DNA of 64,000 nucleotides from Leptospira sp. Its GTDB lineage: Bacteria > Spirochaetota > Leptospiria > Leptospirales > Leptospiraceae. A program made the position numbers and the translations under genes. The notes beneath the pieces are model-generated. The model was not told the DNA's origin. It ran no database searches and was given only the letters and a program-made list of their open reading frames with translations. Positions 42,698-51,877 of this stretch are shown here, one piece after another (within the stretch, counting starts at the first letter, position 1; the number at the start of each line of letters is the position of its first letter). The stretch spans positions 1-64,000 of the forward strand of contig JAPZRK010000004.1 in assembly GCA_027531445.1 (NCBI GenBank), in the 5' to 3' direction.

Positions 42698-43908
42698 TAC
42701 GTCTCACCTTCTGTTTCCTTCTTACATTGCCAATATTAGCATCTCCATTTTCGAAGAAAACTTACAAGTATCTTAAGAAAGTTGATATTTCGGTCGCAAG
42801 TGCACCTCAAGGCTCCTACTCTGCATTGAGCCTTCCCATAGACGAGGAAGTATTTCTGCATTCATCCTATGGCGATATTCGAATTTTTGCCGAAGACACT
42901 CCTCTGCCATACGTTAGACGACAAATTAAAATAAAGAGTCAAGGTGAGGAACAAGTAGAAGTCAAACAATTGTATAAAAAACGAAAAGACGAATATTATA
43001 CCTTCGTTCTGGAATTACCAATTCTTCCTAAAGATTATGTCTATACTTCCCTTTTTATGGAGTCGGAAGATTTTGGAGAAGCAAATTTAGGAATTTCTAG
43101 TGGCAATTCTCCAGATACACTTTCTTATCTTACAAATGCATTTGTATTTTCTTATTCTGACAAACCTCAAAACAAAATTGATCTCGGCGGAATCAAACAC
43201 AGATTTCTAAAAATCTCAAGTCCTAACGATACGAATCTTCGTTTTAGTTATGCGATTCGAGAAAAACTTGAACCCAATGCCTATTTCTCAAAGAAAATAG
43301 ATGCGCCACAACCAACAATAATTGAGAATAACTCCGTCTATCTTATAGAAAACTTGGATCATTCTCCATTCTCGCAGATCCAATTTACCTTTAATGAATC
43401 GAAGTTCCAACGTGCATTTAAAATCGAGCACTATAAAAACAATAAAGAATGGGAAAGTATCTATAACTCTGAGGTTTTCCATAATCAAAAATTAGAACCA
43501 GAGCTGAATATTTCGCTCAATCAAATGGTAAGCCAAAATTATCGCATCACAATCGTAAATGGAGACAACCCACCGCTTACGCTTAAAACAGTAACACAAC
43601 TGCAACCAAAAGAAGAGCTAATTGCATTTGTACCAGAAAATATAGTTCCTGAACTCACCATATATTATGGAAACCGCTTTGCCAGGATGCCAGACTTTGA
43701 TCCCTCTTTATTACCAACCGAGGAAACAAAAGTAAAATACACTTTTAACATCGGAAGCGAAGTAAGTAATCCTGATTTTGGTTTTACGCTTATAGAACCA
43801 CCTATCTCTGGTTATATAGCTAACGCCATTTTTTATATTGGGCTTATCTTACTTCTGGGAATCGGATTTCGATTTTACAAATCTATGCCCGCAATTCAGA
43901 AAGTTTAG
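42694..43908 (+). CDS. DUF3999-like exported protein
   Basis: This 404-residue protein has a signal peptide (IRLTFCFLLTLPILASPF), a long beta-rich extracytoplasmic part and one membrane segment near the end (ANAIFYIGLILLLGIGFRFY). In the beta-rich part I see VYLIENLDHSPFSQIQFTF and RITIVNGDNPPLTL, patterns of DUF3999. The pairing with a DUF2339 protein supports the call. The two may form one membrane assembly; function is unknown. It starts inside the DUF2339 stop by 4 bases. Confidence 0.72.
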   Translation: MIRLTFCFLLTLPILASPFSKKTYKYLKKVDISVASAPQGSYSALSLPIDEEVFLHSSYGDIRIFAEDTPLPYVRRQIKIKSQGEEQVEVKQLYKKRKDEYYTFVLELPILPKDYVYTSLFMESEDFGEANLGISSGNSPDTLSYLTNAFVFSYSDKPQNKIDLGGIKHRFLKISSPNDTNLRFSYAIREKLEPNAYFSKKIDAPQPTIIENNSVYLIENLDHSPFSQIQFTFNESKFQRAFKIEHYKNNKEWESIYNSEVFHNQKLEPELNISLNQMVSQNYRITIVNGDNPPLTLKTVTQLQPKEELIAFVPENIVPELTIYYGNRFARMPDFDPSLLPTEETKVKYTFNIGSEVSNPDFGFTLIEPPISGYIANAIFYIGLILLLGIGFRFYKSMPAIQKV

Positions 43909-43934
43909 ACTAGATTATACTTACATTTAAAATC

Positions 43935-45017
43935 TTATGCAGAAACTTTTTTAGTTTCCCAATTTTCCAGAATAGGATGCATCATTTTAAACCATAGTGG
44001 TGGGATTAGCGCAATGAGAATCATAACCTCATATCCGTAAGGCAATTGAGGTGCCTCATCATAATGACGTAAGGCTTGATAACGTCTACCCGCGTTTGCA
44101 TGGTGGTCAGAATGTCTTTGTAAATGAAACAAAAAGGCGTTCGATACAAAATAATTTTGATTCCAAGAATGCACAGGTAAAACTTTTTCAAATTTACCTG
44201 GACTCACTTCTTTCCTTCTAAGACCATAATGTTCTATATAGTTTGTTAGCTCTAGAAGTGAAATCGCAACGAAGGCTTGTACAAAGAAAAATATCACAGC
44301 CTCGTAGGCAAAACTACCTTTGATGTAGGAAGAGATACCGAAGAGGAATCCACAAAATAGAATCATCACTAAGGCATACCGTAACATTTCGTTTTTATAA
44401 TGAAGAGTTTTCAGTCCACTCTTAGAAAGACGAGAGACTTCTAATTTCCAAGCAGAGTGGAGAGAACCAACAAATGTCCTGGGATAAAATTGATAGAAAT
44501 TTTCACCTAGCCTAGATGTCGCTGGATCATCGAAAGTTGAAACATTTACATGGTGTCCCCGATTGTGTTCTATGAAAAAATGCATATAAGCGACCGTCAT
44601 ATAAACCATCTTTGACAAAAACTGTTCCCATTTGCTCGCTTTGTGACCAAGTTCATGTGCAACGGTGATACCGATCCCGCCGGTGACGAGCCCCACAGAG
44701 AATGCAAAAAGTAGTGTTTCCCAAATTGGTCTCTCGATAAGCACAACTTGAATGACAGCCCATATTACAAAACCAAGCTGGAAAAAAGCCCAAACATACG
44801 TTAAATACCTGTAGTACGAGTCATTCTGTAGGGATAAAAAATCTGATTCGTTCGGATTGGTTCTATCCTTGCCAAAAACAAAATCTAAAATAGGCAAAGC
44901 GATAAATACTGTTGCTGGAACGATAAGATGAGAGAAACCACCATATATCTGACCGACGATAGCGATAACAGGCAAGACAAAACACACCAAAAAACTCAGT
45001 TTTTTACTTAAATTCAT
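43935..45017 (-). CDS. alkB: Alkane 1-monooxygenase (AlkB-like, membrane di-iron)
   Basis: This 360-residue membrane hydroxylase has the His motifs of AlkB: HELGHK (His121, His125), EHNRGHHVNV (His151, 155, 156) and LQRHSDHHANAGRRYQ (His302, 305, 306), plus NYIEHYGL with His263. AlkB adds oxygen to the terminal carbon of medium-chain alkanes using rubredoxin electrons; fatty acids or other chains are possible substrates. About six membrane segments are seen. There is no rubredoxin gene nearby. It overlaps the tetR gene by 4 bases, so both are expressed from the promoter at 45626-45654. Confidence 0.9.
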   Translation of the reverse strand: MNLSKKLSFLVCFVLPVIAIVGQIYGGFSHLIVPATVFIALPILDFVFGKDRTNPNESDFLSLQNDSYYRYLTYVWAFFQLGFVIWAVIQVVLIERPIWETLLFAFSVGLVTGGIGITVAHELGHKASKWEQFLSKMVYMTVAYMHFFIEHNRGHHVNVSTFDDPATSRLGENFYQFYPRTFVGSLHSAWKLEVSRLSKSGLKTLHYKNEMLRYALVMILFCGFLFGISSYIKGSFAYEAVIFFFVQAFVAISLLELTNYIEHYGLRRKEVSPGKFEKVLPVHSWNQNYFVSNAFLFHLQRHSDHHANAGRRYQALRHYDEAPQLPYGYEVMILIALIPPLWFKMMHPILENWETKKVSA

Positions 45018-45601
45018 CTTACACTCTCCAAAGCACTAGATTTTAGAATATTTGATTCTTCTGATATTTTAGAAAAAGAATTGATGCGCTCTTTCCAATA
45101 ATGAATACTTGAGGACGTCTTTGGATCCTTTAAAAATAATGCTCCGACAAGGTATGATAAAAAGGTGTTCCCAAACTCTGAATCCTCTTCTAACATAAAA
45201 AAACGATTCAATGCTCGTTTGTAAGATTCCCAGGATTCTACAAGCAAGGCACTTAGTTCGCTAGAATCTAGATGGTGTCTTTTCACATCTACTGCGAGTA
45301 AAAGCATTTGGAAGTAATGATTCTCATTCTGTGCTATGTATTCTGCAAGGGCTTCGGGCTCATTACTCGTATTTTTGAGTTGGTGAATTTCTTGGGAATT
45401 TCGTAGGACTGCATTTTGCACCATCGAAGTAAAGAGCTCTTCCTTTGTGGCAAAATAATGATACAGGGCACCGGTCGAGATACCCAATTCCTTCCCGATT
45501 TCGCGAATGGAAACAGAGGCGTAGCCCTTATCCGCAAATAGTGGCAAACAACGGGTCAGAATCTCTTCTTTATGGATTTCATGGTTAATGGTCTTTGGCA
45601 T
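45014..45601 (-). CDS. TetR-family repressor, probable local regulator of alkB
   Basis: The ATG at 45599-45601 gives 195 residues: MPKTINHEIHKEEIL, then FADKGYASVSIREIGKELGISTGALYHYFATKEELF, the TetR helix-turn-helix (about 12-58). The remainder is the helical ligand-binding domain with no recognisable specificity. A longer start at 45643 is open but runs through the promoter and palindrome, so I reject it. The start codon sits in the left arm of the operator, which suggests autorepression. It overlaps alkB by 4 bases. Ligand unknown; an alkane, fatty acid or acyl-CoA is an inference from the partner gene. Confidence 0.92.
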   Translation of the reverse strand: MPKTINHEIHKEEILTRCLPLFADKGYASVSIREIGKELGISTGALYHYFATKEELFTSMVQNAVLRNSQEIHQLKNTSNEPEALAEYIAQNENHYFQMLLLAVDVKRHHLDSSELSALLVESWESYKRALNRFFMLEEDSEFGNTFLSYLVGALFLKDPKTSSSIHYWKERINSFSKISEESNILKSSALESVR

Positions 45602-45632
45602 TATAATAATACGAACGTTCGGATTATTATAA
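45601..45632. promoter_or_regulatory. 32-base near-perfect palindrome, probable TetR operator
   Basis: Outer arms TTATAATAAT (45601-45610) and ATTATTATAA (45623-45632) are exact complements. Between them is the 10-base palindrome CGAACGTTCG (45612-45621). Only the pair 45611/45622 is mismatched. It covers the -10 box, the likely transcription start and the first base of the tetR start codon, so bound protein would block transcription. Confidence 0.85.
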
Positions 45633-45654
45633 CCACGGAACACGGGTATGTCAA
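45626..45654 (-). promoter_or_regulatory. Consensus sigma-70 promoter for tetR-alkB
   Basis: On the minus strand, TTGACA (45649-45654) is followed by exactly 17 bases and then TATAAT (45626-45631). Both boxes match the consensus fully. The transcript would begin near 45619, about 18 bases before the ATG. No ribosome binding site is seen in that short leader. Confidence 0.85.
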
Positions 45655-45731
45655 ACTAAACTTGGCTTCTGACCAATTTTTTAAAAAAAATTGTTTTGTT
45701 ACCTAAGGAAGTCAGTTGATTTTGGGAACCA

Positions 45732-46205
45732 ATGAACCTTCTTACGATTTTCAAACAAACGACGATTTTTTCGGTCATCCTCATGAGCGGGATGATCTCA
45801 CTACTCATTCAGTGCAATGGCACTCGACCTTCGATATTGGGAGTGAAAGAAAACAAACTGACATCTTGCCCGAAAACACCCAACTGCATCAACTCCTTCA
45901 GTGATCCAAAAGATGAAGTTCATTATAAAGCAGCGATTCCATTCAAAAAGCCTATTGCGGAAGCGAAGAACATCCTGAAACAAAAGATTCAAGACTATCC
46001 TAGAACCGAAATAATCAAAGAAGAATCAAATTATATTTATGCAGAATTCACCTCACTCCTGATGCGTTATGTGGATGATGTGGAATTTTACTTTGATGAA
46101 AAATCCAAAACTCTCCACTTTCGATCGGCCTCAAGACTCGGTAGCGGAGACTTTGGAGTCAACAGAAAACGCATCGAGACCTTAACTAAAGATCTCGATA
46201 TTTAA
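45732..46205 (+). CDS. DUF1499 lipoprotein
   Basis: This 157-residue protein has a lipoprotein-like signal (VILMSGMISLLIQC, Cys28). The DUF1499 core follows: CPKTPNCINSFSDPKDEVHY, IIKEESNYIYAEFTSLLMRYVDDVEFYFDE, and RSASRLGSGDFGVNRKRIE. DUF1499 proteins are small secreted or anchored proteins of unknown function, found in bacteria and chloroplast lineages. A GGGA site lies about 5 bases before the ATG. It reads away from the tetR-alkB operon, with carB converging from the right 2 bases later. Confidence 0.87.
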   Translation: MNLLTIFKQTTIFSVILMSGMISLLIQCNGTRPSILGVKENKLTSCPKTPNCINSFSDPKDEVHYKAAIPFKKPIAEAKNILKQKIQDYPRTEIIKEESNYIYAEFTSLLMRYVDDVEFYFDEKSKTLHFRSASRLGSGDFGVNRKRIETLTKDLDI

Positions 46206-46207
46206 TT

Positions 46208-49200
46208 TCATTCGGCTTTTTTGTGAATTTCTTGTAGGGAATTTACAGAGAAGCCCTTGTCTTTCATCTCAACCAAACCATCGATCAGGGCTTTTGCGGC
46301 TTGTGATGTTGTTAAGCATGGGACTTTATATTTTATCGCCGCCTGACGAATCGTAAATGCATTTTCGCGAGTAACACGAGAAAGCGGAGTATTGATGATG
46401 AGATGGATTTTCTTTTCCCGAATGTAATCGATTACATTTGGAAAGTATCCATCATAGATTTTATTGATTTTGCTAGAAAGAATGCCATTCTCGGAAAGAA
46501 ACTTATGAGTTCCTTCAGTTGCGATCAGAATGTATCCTAGATTGGAAAGTGAGCGAATCGACTCTAAAAGTTCTTTTTTCGTTTTGTCATTGATCGTAAC
46601 AAACACAGTACCTTGTTTGGGTGGTTCTTCTCCCGCCATAATCTGCGCTTTTACAAACGCCTCACCCTTTGAATGAGCAACTCCCATAACTTCACCAGTG
46701 GATCTCATCTCCGGACCCAAAATAGTATCCACACCAGGGAATTTATTAAATGGAAGCACCGCTTCTTTCACTGTTACCATTGGTGCATGAAATTTCTTGC
46801 CTAACCCCAAACTTACAAGTGGCTCACCTAGCATAATACGTATCGCCATCTTTACAACAGGAATACCGATGGATTTGGCAACAAATGGAACTGTCCTAGA
46901 AGCACGAGGATTCACTTCTAAAATATAAAGTGTCTCGTCTTTGATCGCATACTGGATATTGATTAAACCTTTAACATTTAACTCTATGGCAAGTTTGAAG
47001 GTTGCGGCTTCGATCTCTTGTATCATTCGATCAGAAATAGACTGAGGTGGCAACACACAGGCAGAGTCTCCAGAATGCACGCCAGCTTCCTCAATGTGCT
47101 CCATAATACCAGCAATGAAAACATCCTTTCCATCACAAAGAGCATCCACATCAACCTCAGTTGCATCTTGTAAAAATGAATCAATCAGCAATGGTCGATC
47201 TTCAGAAACTTCTTCTGCCTCTTCCATATATTTATCGAGTTCTTTCTCCTCATTTACAATCAGCATCGCCCTTCCACCCAAAACATAAGAAGGACGAACT
47301 AGTACAGGATAACCAATTTTAGTCGCAATTTCACGTGCTTTTTCTTTTGAAGATGCCATTCCATTAGCTGGAGAAAGTAATTTTAATTTGTCGAGGACTT
47401 CCGCAAAACGTTTGCGATCTTCTGCTCTATCAATTGAATCCGGACTGGTTCCAAGTATAGGAACGCCACGCGACTCTAGTGCTCTTGCTAATTTAAGTGG
47501 GGTTTGTCCACCTAACTGAACGATGACACCATCTGGCTTTTCCTTAAGATAGACATTCATCACATCTTCTAATGATAGTGGCTCAAAATACAATCGATCC
47601 GAAGTATCATAATCTGTTGAAACAGTTTCTGGGTTAGAATTGATCATGATCGATTCCACACCTGCCTCTTGTAATGCGAAAGAAGCATGGCAACAACAGT
47701 AATCAAATTCAATACCTTGTCCGATCCGATTTGGACCACCACCCAAAATCATCACTTTTTTCTTATTTGTAACGGCTGATTCATCCTCTTCATCATACGA
47801 GGAATACATATAAGGTGTGAAGGCTTCGAATTCTCCAGCACAAGTATCGATCCTTTTGTAGACAGGCAGAATTTTTTCTGTGATTAAAAACTTCTCAATG
47901 GATTCTTCTTCTGATCTAAGAATAGATTCTACTTTTGCCTTCGTCACATCGATTGCCGCTCCACTTCGAATTTGAGCAAGCACTTCCTTTTCTTTAGTTA
48001 AGAAGGCAAGTTGACGATTTGAAAAACCCGCTTTTTTCATCTTGCGAATGGACTTACGACCCTCTGCTTGGAACTCTTTTTCAAGTCGAAAGAGATCTTC
48101 AAACTGATACAAAAACCAAGGATCTATCTTACACTGCTCAAAAATCTGTTCAATAGTGAATCCATAATTAAAGCCTAATTTAACATAGAATATACGTTTA
48201 TCGGTAGGTCGTTTGATCTTGGCTTTGAGCCAATCAGATTTCTCATTTTCTGGAACCATCTCCCATTCCATAAGTTCCTTCAAATAGCCATCACTCCCGA
48301 ATCCAAAACGATCAATTTCGAGAGATCTGAGTGCTTTTTGGAAACTTTCTTTGAAGGTTCGGCCAATGGCCATCGCTTCCCCAACTGCCTTCATTTGCAC
48401 ACCCAATGTCGGATCGCTACCTGGAAATTTTTCAAACGCAAATCTAGGTATTTTGGTGACTACATAATCGATTGAGGGTTCAAAACTCGCAGGAGTAACT
48501 CGAGTGATATCGTTTTTGACCTCATCTAACGTATAACCAATGGAAAGAAGCGCGGCAATCTTGGCGATTGGAAATCCGGTCGCCTTTGACGCAAGTGCAG
48601 AGGAACGTGATACCCGAGGATTCATTTCAATAACAATCACTTCCCCGTTTTCAGGATTGACTGCAAATTGAATATTTGAACCACCAGTTTCAACTCCAAT
48701 TTCTCGAATGATGTCAATGGACATATCTCTCAGTCTTTGGTATTCTTTATCACTTAACGTTTGTTGTGGCGCAACAGTGATTGAGTCACCTGTGTGCACG
48801 CCCATTGGATCGATATTCTCAATGGAACAGATGATAACAACATTGTCTGCGAGATCTCGCATCACTTCTAATTCAAATTCTTTCCAACCAAGAACTGACT
48901 CTTCTACAAGGATCTGAGAGATGGGAGATGCAGAAAGACCCTTTGCGGCAATGTCTTCAAATTCTTTTTCATCATAACATGTTCCGCCCCCGGTTCCACC
49001 CAAGGTAAACGCAGGACGAATGATGATAGGAAAGCCGATTTCCTTCGAGGCAACTCTTGCGGCCTCCATATCAGAAACCATAAAAGACTTAGCGACACGG
49101 ATATTTAATTTTTCCATCGCTTGTTTGAAAAGCTCACGATCTTCTGCTTTTCGAATGGCTTCAACTTTAGCGCCAATCAATTCAACATTATATTTTTCTA

Positions 49201-49522
49201 ATATACCTTCTTTATGTAGTGCTAGAGCAAGATTGAGTGCAGTTTGTCCGCCGACGGTTGGAAGAATCGCATCTGGTTTTTCTTTTTTGATGATTTTTTC
49301 AAGAACCGGAACCGTAAGAGGTTCAATATAAGTAGCGTCAGCGAGATCAGGATCCGTCATGATGGTGGCAGGATTTGAGTTGACAAGAATCACTCGCAAG
49401 CCTTTCTCCCGAAGAGCCTTCGTAGCCTGCGTTCCAGAATAGTCAAATTCGCAAGCTTGGCCAATAACAATAGGACCGGATCCGATGATTAAAATTGATT
49501 TTAAATCTTCTCGTTTTGGCAT
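46208..49522 (-). CDS. carB: Carbamoyl-phosphate synthase large subunit
   Basis: The ATG at 49520-49522 gives about 1104 residues; a GTG at 49534 is also open. CarB makes carbamoyl phosphate from glutamine-derived ammonia, bicarbonate and two ATP for pyrimidine and arginine synthesis. Its two homologous halves each start with the ATP-grasp pre-domain (SILIIGSGPIVIGQACEFDYSGTQA and VMILGGGPNRIGQGIEFDYC), each followed by an ATP-grasp core (IRPAFTLGGTGGG and VRPSYVLGGRAM), and a C-terminal MGS-like allosteric domain. carA is not in this window. It converges with the DUF1499 gene and follows the sulfatase start by 28 bases. Confidence 0.97.
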   Translation of the reverse strand: MPKREDLKSILIIGSGPIVIGQACEFDYSGTQATKALREKGLRVILVNSNPATIMTDPDLADATYIEPLTVPVLEKIIKKEKPDAILPTVGGQTALNLALALHKEGILEKYNVELIGAKVEAIRKAEDRELFKQAMEKLNIRVAKSFMVSDMEAARVASKEIGFPIIIRPAFTLGGTGGGTCYDEKEFEDIAAKGLSASPISQILVEESVLGWKEFELEVMRDLADNVVIICSIENIDPMGVHTGDSITVAPQQTLSDKEYQRLRDMSIDIIREIGVETGGSNIQFAVNPENGEVIVIEMNPRVSRSSALASKATGFPIAKIAALLSIGYTLDEVKNDITRVTPASFEPSIDYVVTKIPRFAFEKFPGSDPTLGVQMKAVGEAMAIGRTFKESFQKALRSLEIDRFGFGSDGYLKELMEWEMVPENEKSDWLKAKIKRPTDKRIFYVKLGFNYGFTIEQIFEQCKIDPWFLYQFEDLFRLEKEFQAEGRKSIRKMKKAGFSNRQLAFLTKEKEVLAQIRSGAAIDVTKAKVESILRSEEESIEKFLITEKILPVYKRIDTCAGEFEAFTPYMYSSYDEEDESAVTNKKKVMILGGGPNRIGQGIEFDYCCCHASFALQEAGVESIMINSNPETVSTDYDTSDRLYFEPLSLEDVMNVYLKEKPDGVIVQLGGQTPLKLARALESRGVPILGTSPDSIDRAEDRKRFAEVLDKLKLLSPANGMASSKEKAREIATKIGYPVLVRPSYVLGGRAMLIVNEEKELDKYMEEAEEVSEDRPLLIDSFLQDATEVDVDALCDGKDVFIAGIMEHIEEAGVHSGDSACVLPPQSISDRMIQEIEAATFKLAIELNVKGLINIQYAIKDETLYILEVNPRASRTVPFVAKSIGIPVVKMAIRIMLGEPLVSLGLGKKFHAPMVTVKEAVLPFNKFPGVDTILGPEMRSTGEVMGVAHSKGEAFVKAQIMAGEEPPKQGTVFVTINDKTKKELLESIRSLSNLGYILIATEGTHKFLSENGILSSKINKIYDGYFPNVIDYIREKKIHLIINTPLSRVTRENAFTIRQAAIKYKVPCLTTSQAAKALIDGLVEMKDKGFSVNSLQEIHKKAE

Positions 49523-49550
49523 ATACCTTACCACATCCTAATTTTTTGCA

Positions 49551-51845
49551 CTATAAGTCAGAATTCCTTAATGTCCCAGGAAGTAAATAATCTCCTGCTT
49601 GCGTTGCGTCTTCCCACTTCTTTACAAGCGAATAAAGATCTTCACGCATTTTGGTGCCTACTTGACCTAGCGGATACAAGTTTTTGGTGGAGAGGGGGTC
49701 TGAGATACGGTCATATAGCTCAAAAAGAACGCCCTTTCTTGTCGGAATGTAAATCAACTTATAATGCGAATCTATGAGCGTCCTATGCTTTGAAAATGCA
49801 ATCGTTTCCCGGTATGTTTTGTCAGTGATCATGATCTGGTAATCGTCTTCTGCAACTACTTGGTGCAATTGTAAAATATTGGGATAAGGGATGCGTTGTT
49901 TTTGGAAAAAATGCTCACCTTGGTCTGAAAACCAAATGCCAGTCTCAGAATAGACGCTTCTCTCTATTGGATTTTGAAGGAGAGACAAAAGGGAGACACC
50001 CGGCCTTTCCACCTCTTCCTTTTTATCAAAAAAAGAGACAATGGTTGGGTATAGATCTATAGATGAGGTCACTCCCTTGTATTCCTTCGGAAGCAATTGA
50101 TTCCAATTGGAATTCTTTGGTAACTTGATCAACAGAGGTACCTTTGTTACGGCTTCGCCCCGAAGGTGCTCGCCATGACCCTGACCATGTATGTCCTCAT
50201 AAAGTGATTCTCCATGATCTGCAGTTAAAATGATTATGGATTGGTCGTAGATTCCTCTTTCCTTTAAGTAAAAAATCAAATTTCCAAATTCAACATCGAA
50301 TGCATAAACGGAAGAATCAAACAATCCGCGAATCTGAGCTACTTCCTCTTCGGAAGGAATATTAGAATTTGTTGGATCAACAAACTTTAAATATTTAAAC
50401 TTTCCATAGTAATCTGGATTCGTATACTTTTTGTAATGCGGATAGGCGGGAGAATAAGGGAAGTGAACCACGCTTGAAAAATACGTCACCATAAGTGGAT
50501 GGTCACCTTGTCGACGAACTACTTTTTTAAACCGATCAACAAGCCGACTTCCATCTCCCCAGGTAGAGAGACCATCGATCTCAGAAATAAAGTTCCCGCC
50601 CCCAAAAAATGAACCGGTAAGAACTGGTAATAAAAATAATTGAGATTCAGCTGTTCGCTGAATCATCATGATTCGTGCGTTGAAGTTGGGAGCCAAAACT
50701 TCATCAAATCCAAAATTTGCGCGAGGGAAAATATCAGCCGCAAAACTACCGATGGCCGCGGTATGGTATCCTAGTTTTTTAAGAAATTGGGGTATCGTTG
50801 TAAATGCGCCTGCACCAATTCGACCTTGTTCGTCCTTGGAAGGAAACATATCACGAATTTTGTGACTCATTGCATACTGACCAGTCAGAAGATCTGCCCA
50901 ACTTGGAAACGTTCGAGGAATGGTTGTGTGGTGATCATGGAAGACAATACTATCTTTTGCAAATAGATCAATATTTGGAGTGATCGTCTTATCTCCACTC
51001 ACAAATCCTAGCTTGTCATAACGAAGCGAGTCTGCAGAAAGAATAAAGATAGATGGCTTGTTAGGAATTGCACTTGTGAAGTAACCATACAGGGAATCTA
51101 CAATCAAAGGGAATGGTAACAAAAAAACCAAAAAAGGTATCAGGATTAAATAAGTGCGAATATGAATTCTTTGAAGATTGATGAGCAAAAGAGGCAAAAG
51201 AAAAAAATAAAGAATACTTGGGAGTAGTAAGCCATTTTGAAACAAAACAAGCGTTAGCAAAAGATGTGAAAGAACAAAAAAGGAAATTTTATTTTTAAAT
51301 TTATAAAGGGAAAAAATTGAAATTAAAAATTGAGAAGCAAAAAGGAATAGAAGTATAAATGAAAATAGATTCGGCGAAAGATGGTCGGTCAAAAAATATA
51401 AAAAACCATCTGCCCAAGTATGCCGAAAGAAAAAGAATTCACCGTAGATTTGTGGATATAGGATCACACTGTGCATAAATCCCAAAAGATCGATTAAAAA
51501 CAAATAACTGATTAAAGTGATCGAATTTGGTAAAATCAGTTGTAGATTTGAGCTATTTGTCCGCTGTTTGAAGTGCATCATTAAAGAATAAACAAAACAA
51601 AAAAGCGTACCTACAAATCCATGAAAAACGACGGAAGATCCAAGCACTAGAAATGTTGCAGAAAGATAAACTCCGAAAAATGCACCTAAATATTGTTTGA
51701 TGTAGTCGCCTACATCTACGCCCATAATTCGGAAACTAGTGTTGAAGATGAGAAAAAATAAATAGAAGAAAACGGAATAACCAAGGATCGTTAGGATCAC
51801 TCGTTTAAAAAAGCTAGGGGCTGGAAGAACTTCCATTAAAGTCAT
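49551..51845 (-). CDS. Membrane-anchored sulfatase-family protein
   Basis: This 764-residue protein has about eight to ten membrane segments (to about residue 255) and an extracytoplasmic alkaline-phosphatase/sulfatase-fold domain. The catalytic region has ILSADSLRYDKLGF, TTIPRTFPSWADLLTG and TADHGESLYEDIHGQGHG, which carry the expected metal ligands and nucleophile position. The order resembles phosphoglycerol or phosphoethanolamine transferases more than a secreted sulfatase, so transfer of a phospho-head group onto a surface glycan or lipid is possible. The actual substrate is unknown. It lies 32 bases after the alpha-2-macroglobulin gene. Confidence 0.8.
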   Translation of the reverse strand: MTLMEVLPAPSFFKRVILTILGYSVFFYLFFLIFNTSFRIMGVDVGDYIKQYLGAFFGVYLSATFLVLGSSVVFHGFVGTLFCFVYSLMMHFKQRTNSSNLQLILPNSITLISYLFLIDLLGFMHSVILYPQIYGEFFFFRHTWADGFLYFLTDHLSPNLFSFILLFLFASQFLISIFSLYKFKNKISFFVLSHLLLTLVLFQNGLLLPSILYFFLLPLLLINLQRIHIRTYLILIPFLVFLLPFPLIVDSLYGYFTSAIPNKPSIFILSADSLRYDKLGFVSGDKTITPNIDLFAKDSIVFHDHHTTIPRTFPSWADLLTGQYAMSHKIRDMFPSKDEQGRIGAGAFTTIPQFLKKLGYHTAAIGSFAADIFPRANFGFDEVLAPNFNARIMMIQRTAESQLFLLPVLTGSFFGGGNFISEIDGLSTWGDGSRLVDRFKKVVRRQGDHPLMVTYFSSVVHFPYSPAYPHYKKYTNPDYYGKFKYLKFVDPTNSNIPSEEEVAQIRGLFDSSVYAFDVEFGNLIFYLKERGIYDQSIIILTADHGESLYEDIHGQGHGEHLRGEAVTKVPLLIKLPKNSNWNQLLPKEYKGVTSSIDLYPTIVSFFDKKEEVERPGVSLLSLLQNPIERSVYSETGIWFSDQGEHFFQKQRIPYPNILQLHQVVAEDDYQIMITDKTYRETIAFSKHRTLIDSHYKLIYIPTRKGVLFELYDRISDPLSTKNLYPLGQVGTKMREDLYSLVKKWEDATQAGDYLLPGTLRNSDL

Positions 51846-51877
51846 CCTACCAAGACCCCTTGTTTCGACAACTTTTC

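Noticed and set aside
45602..45643. Longer start for the TetR repressor
   Set aside because: The added residues would run through the -10 box and operator, and the helix-turn-helix start fits the ATG at 45601.
45673..45692. Short A/T inverted repeat (CAATTTTTT...AAAAAATTG) upstream of the DUF1499 gene
   Set aside because: It is a 9-base A/T stem with almost no loop, of a kind that occurs by chance in such DNA. No transcript is known to end there.
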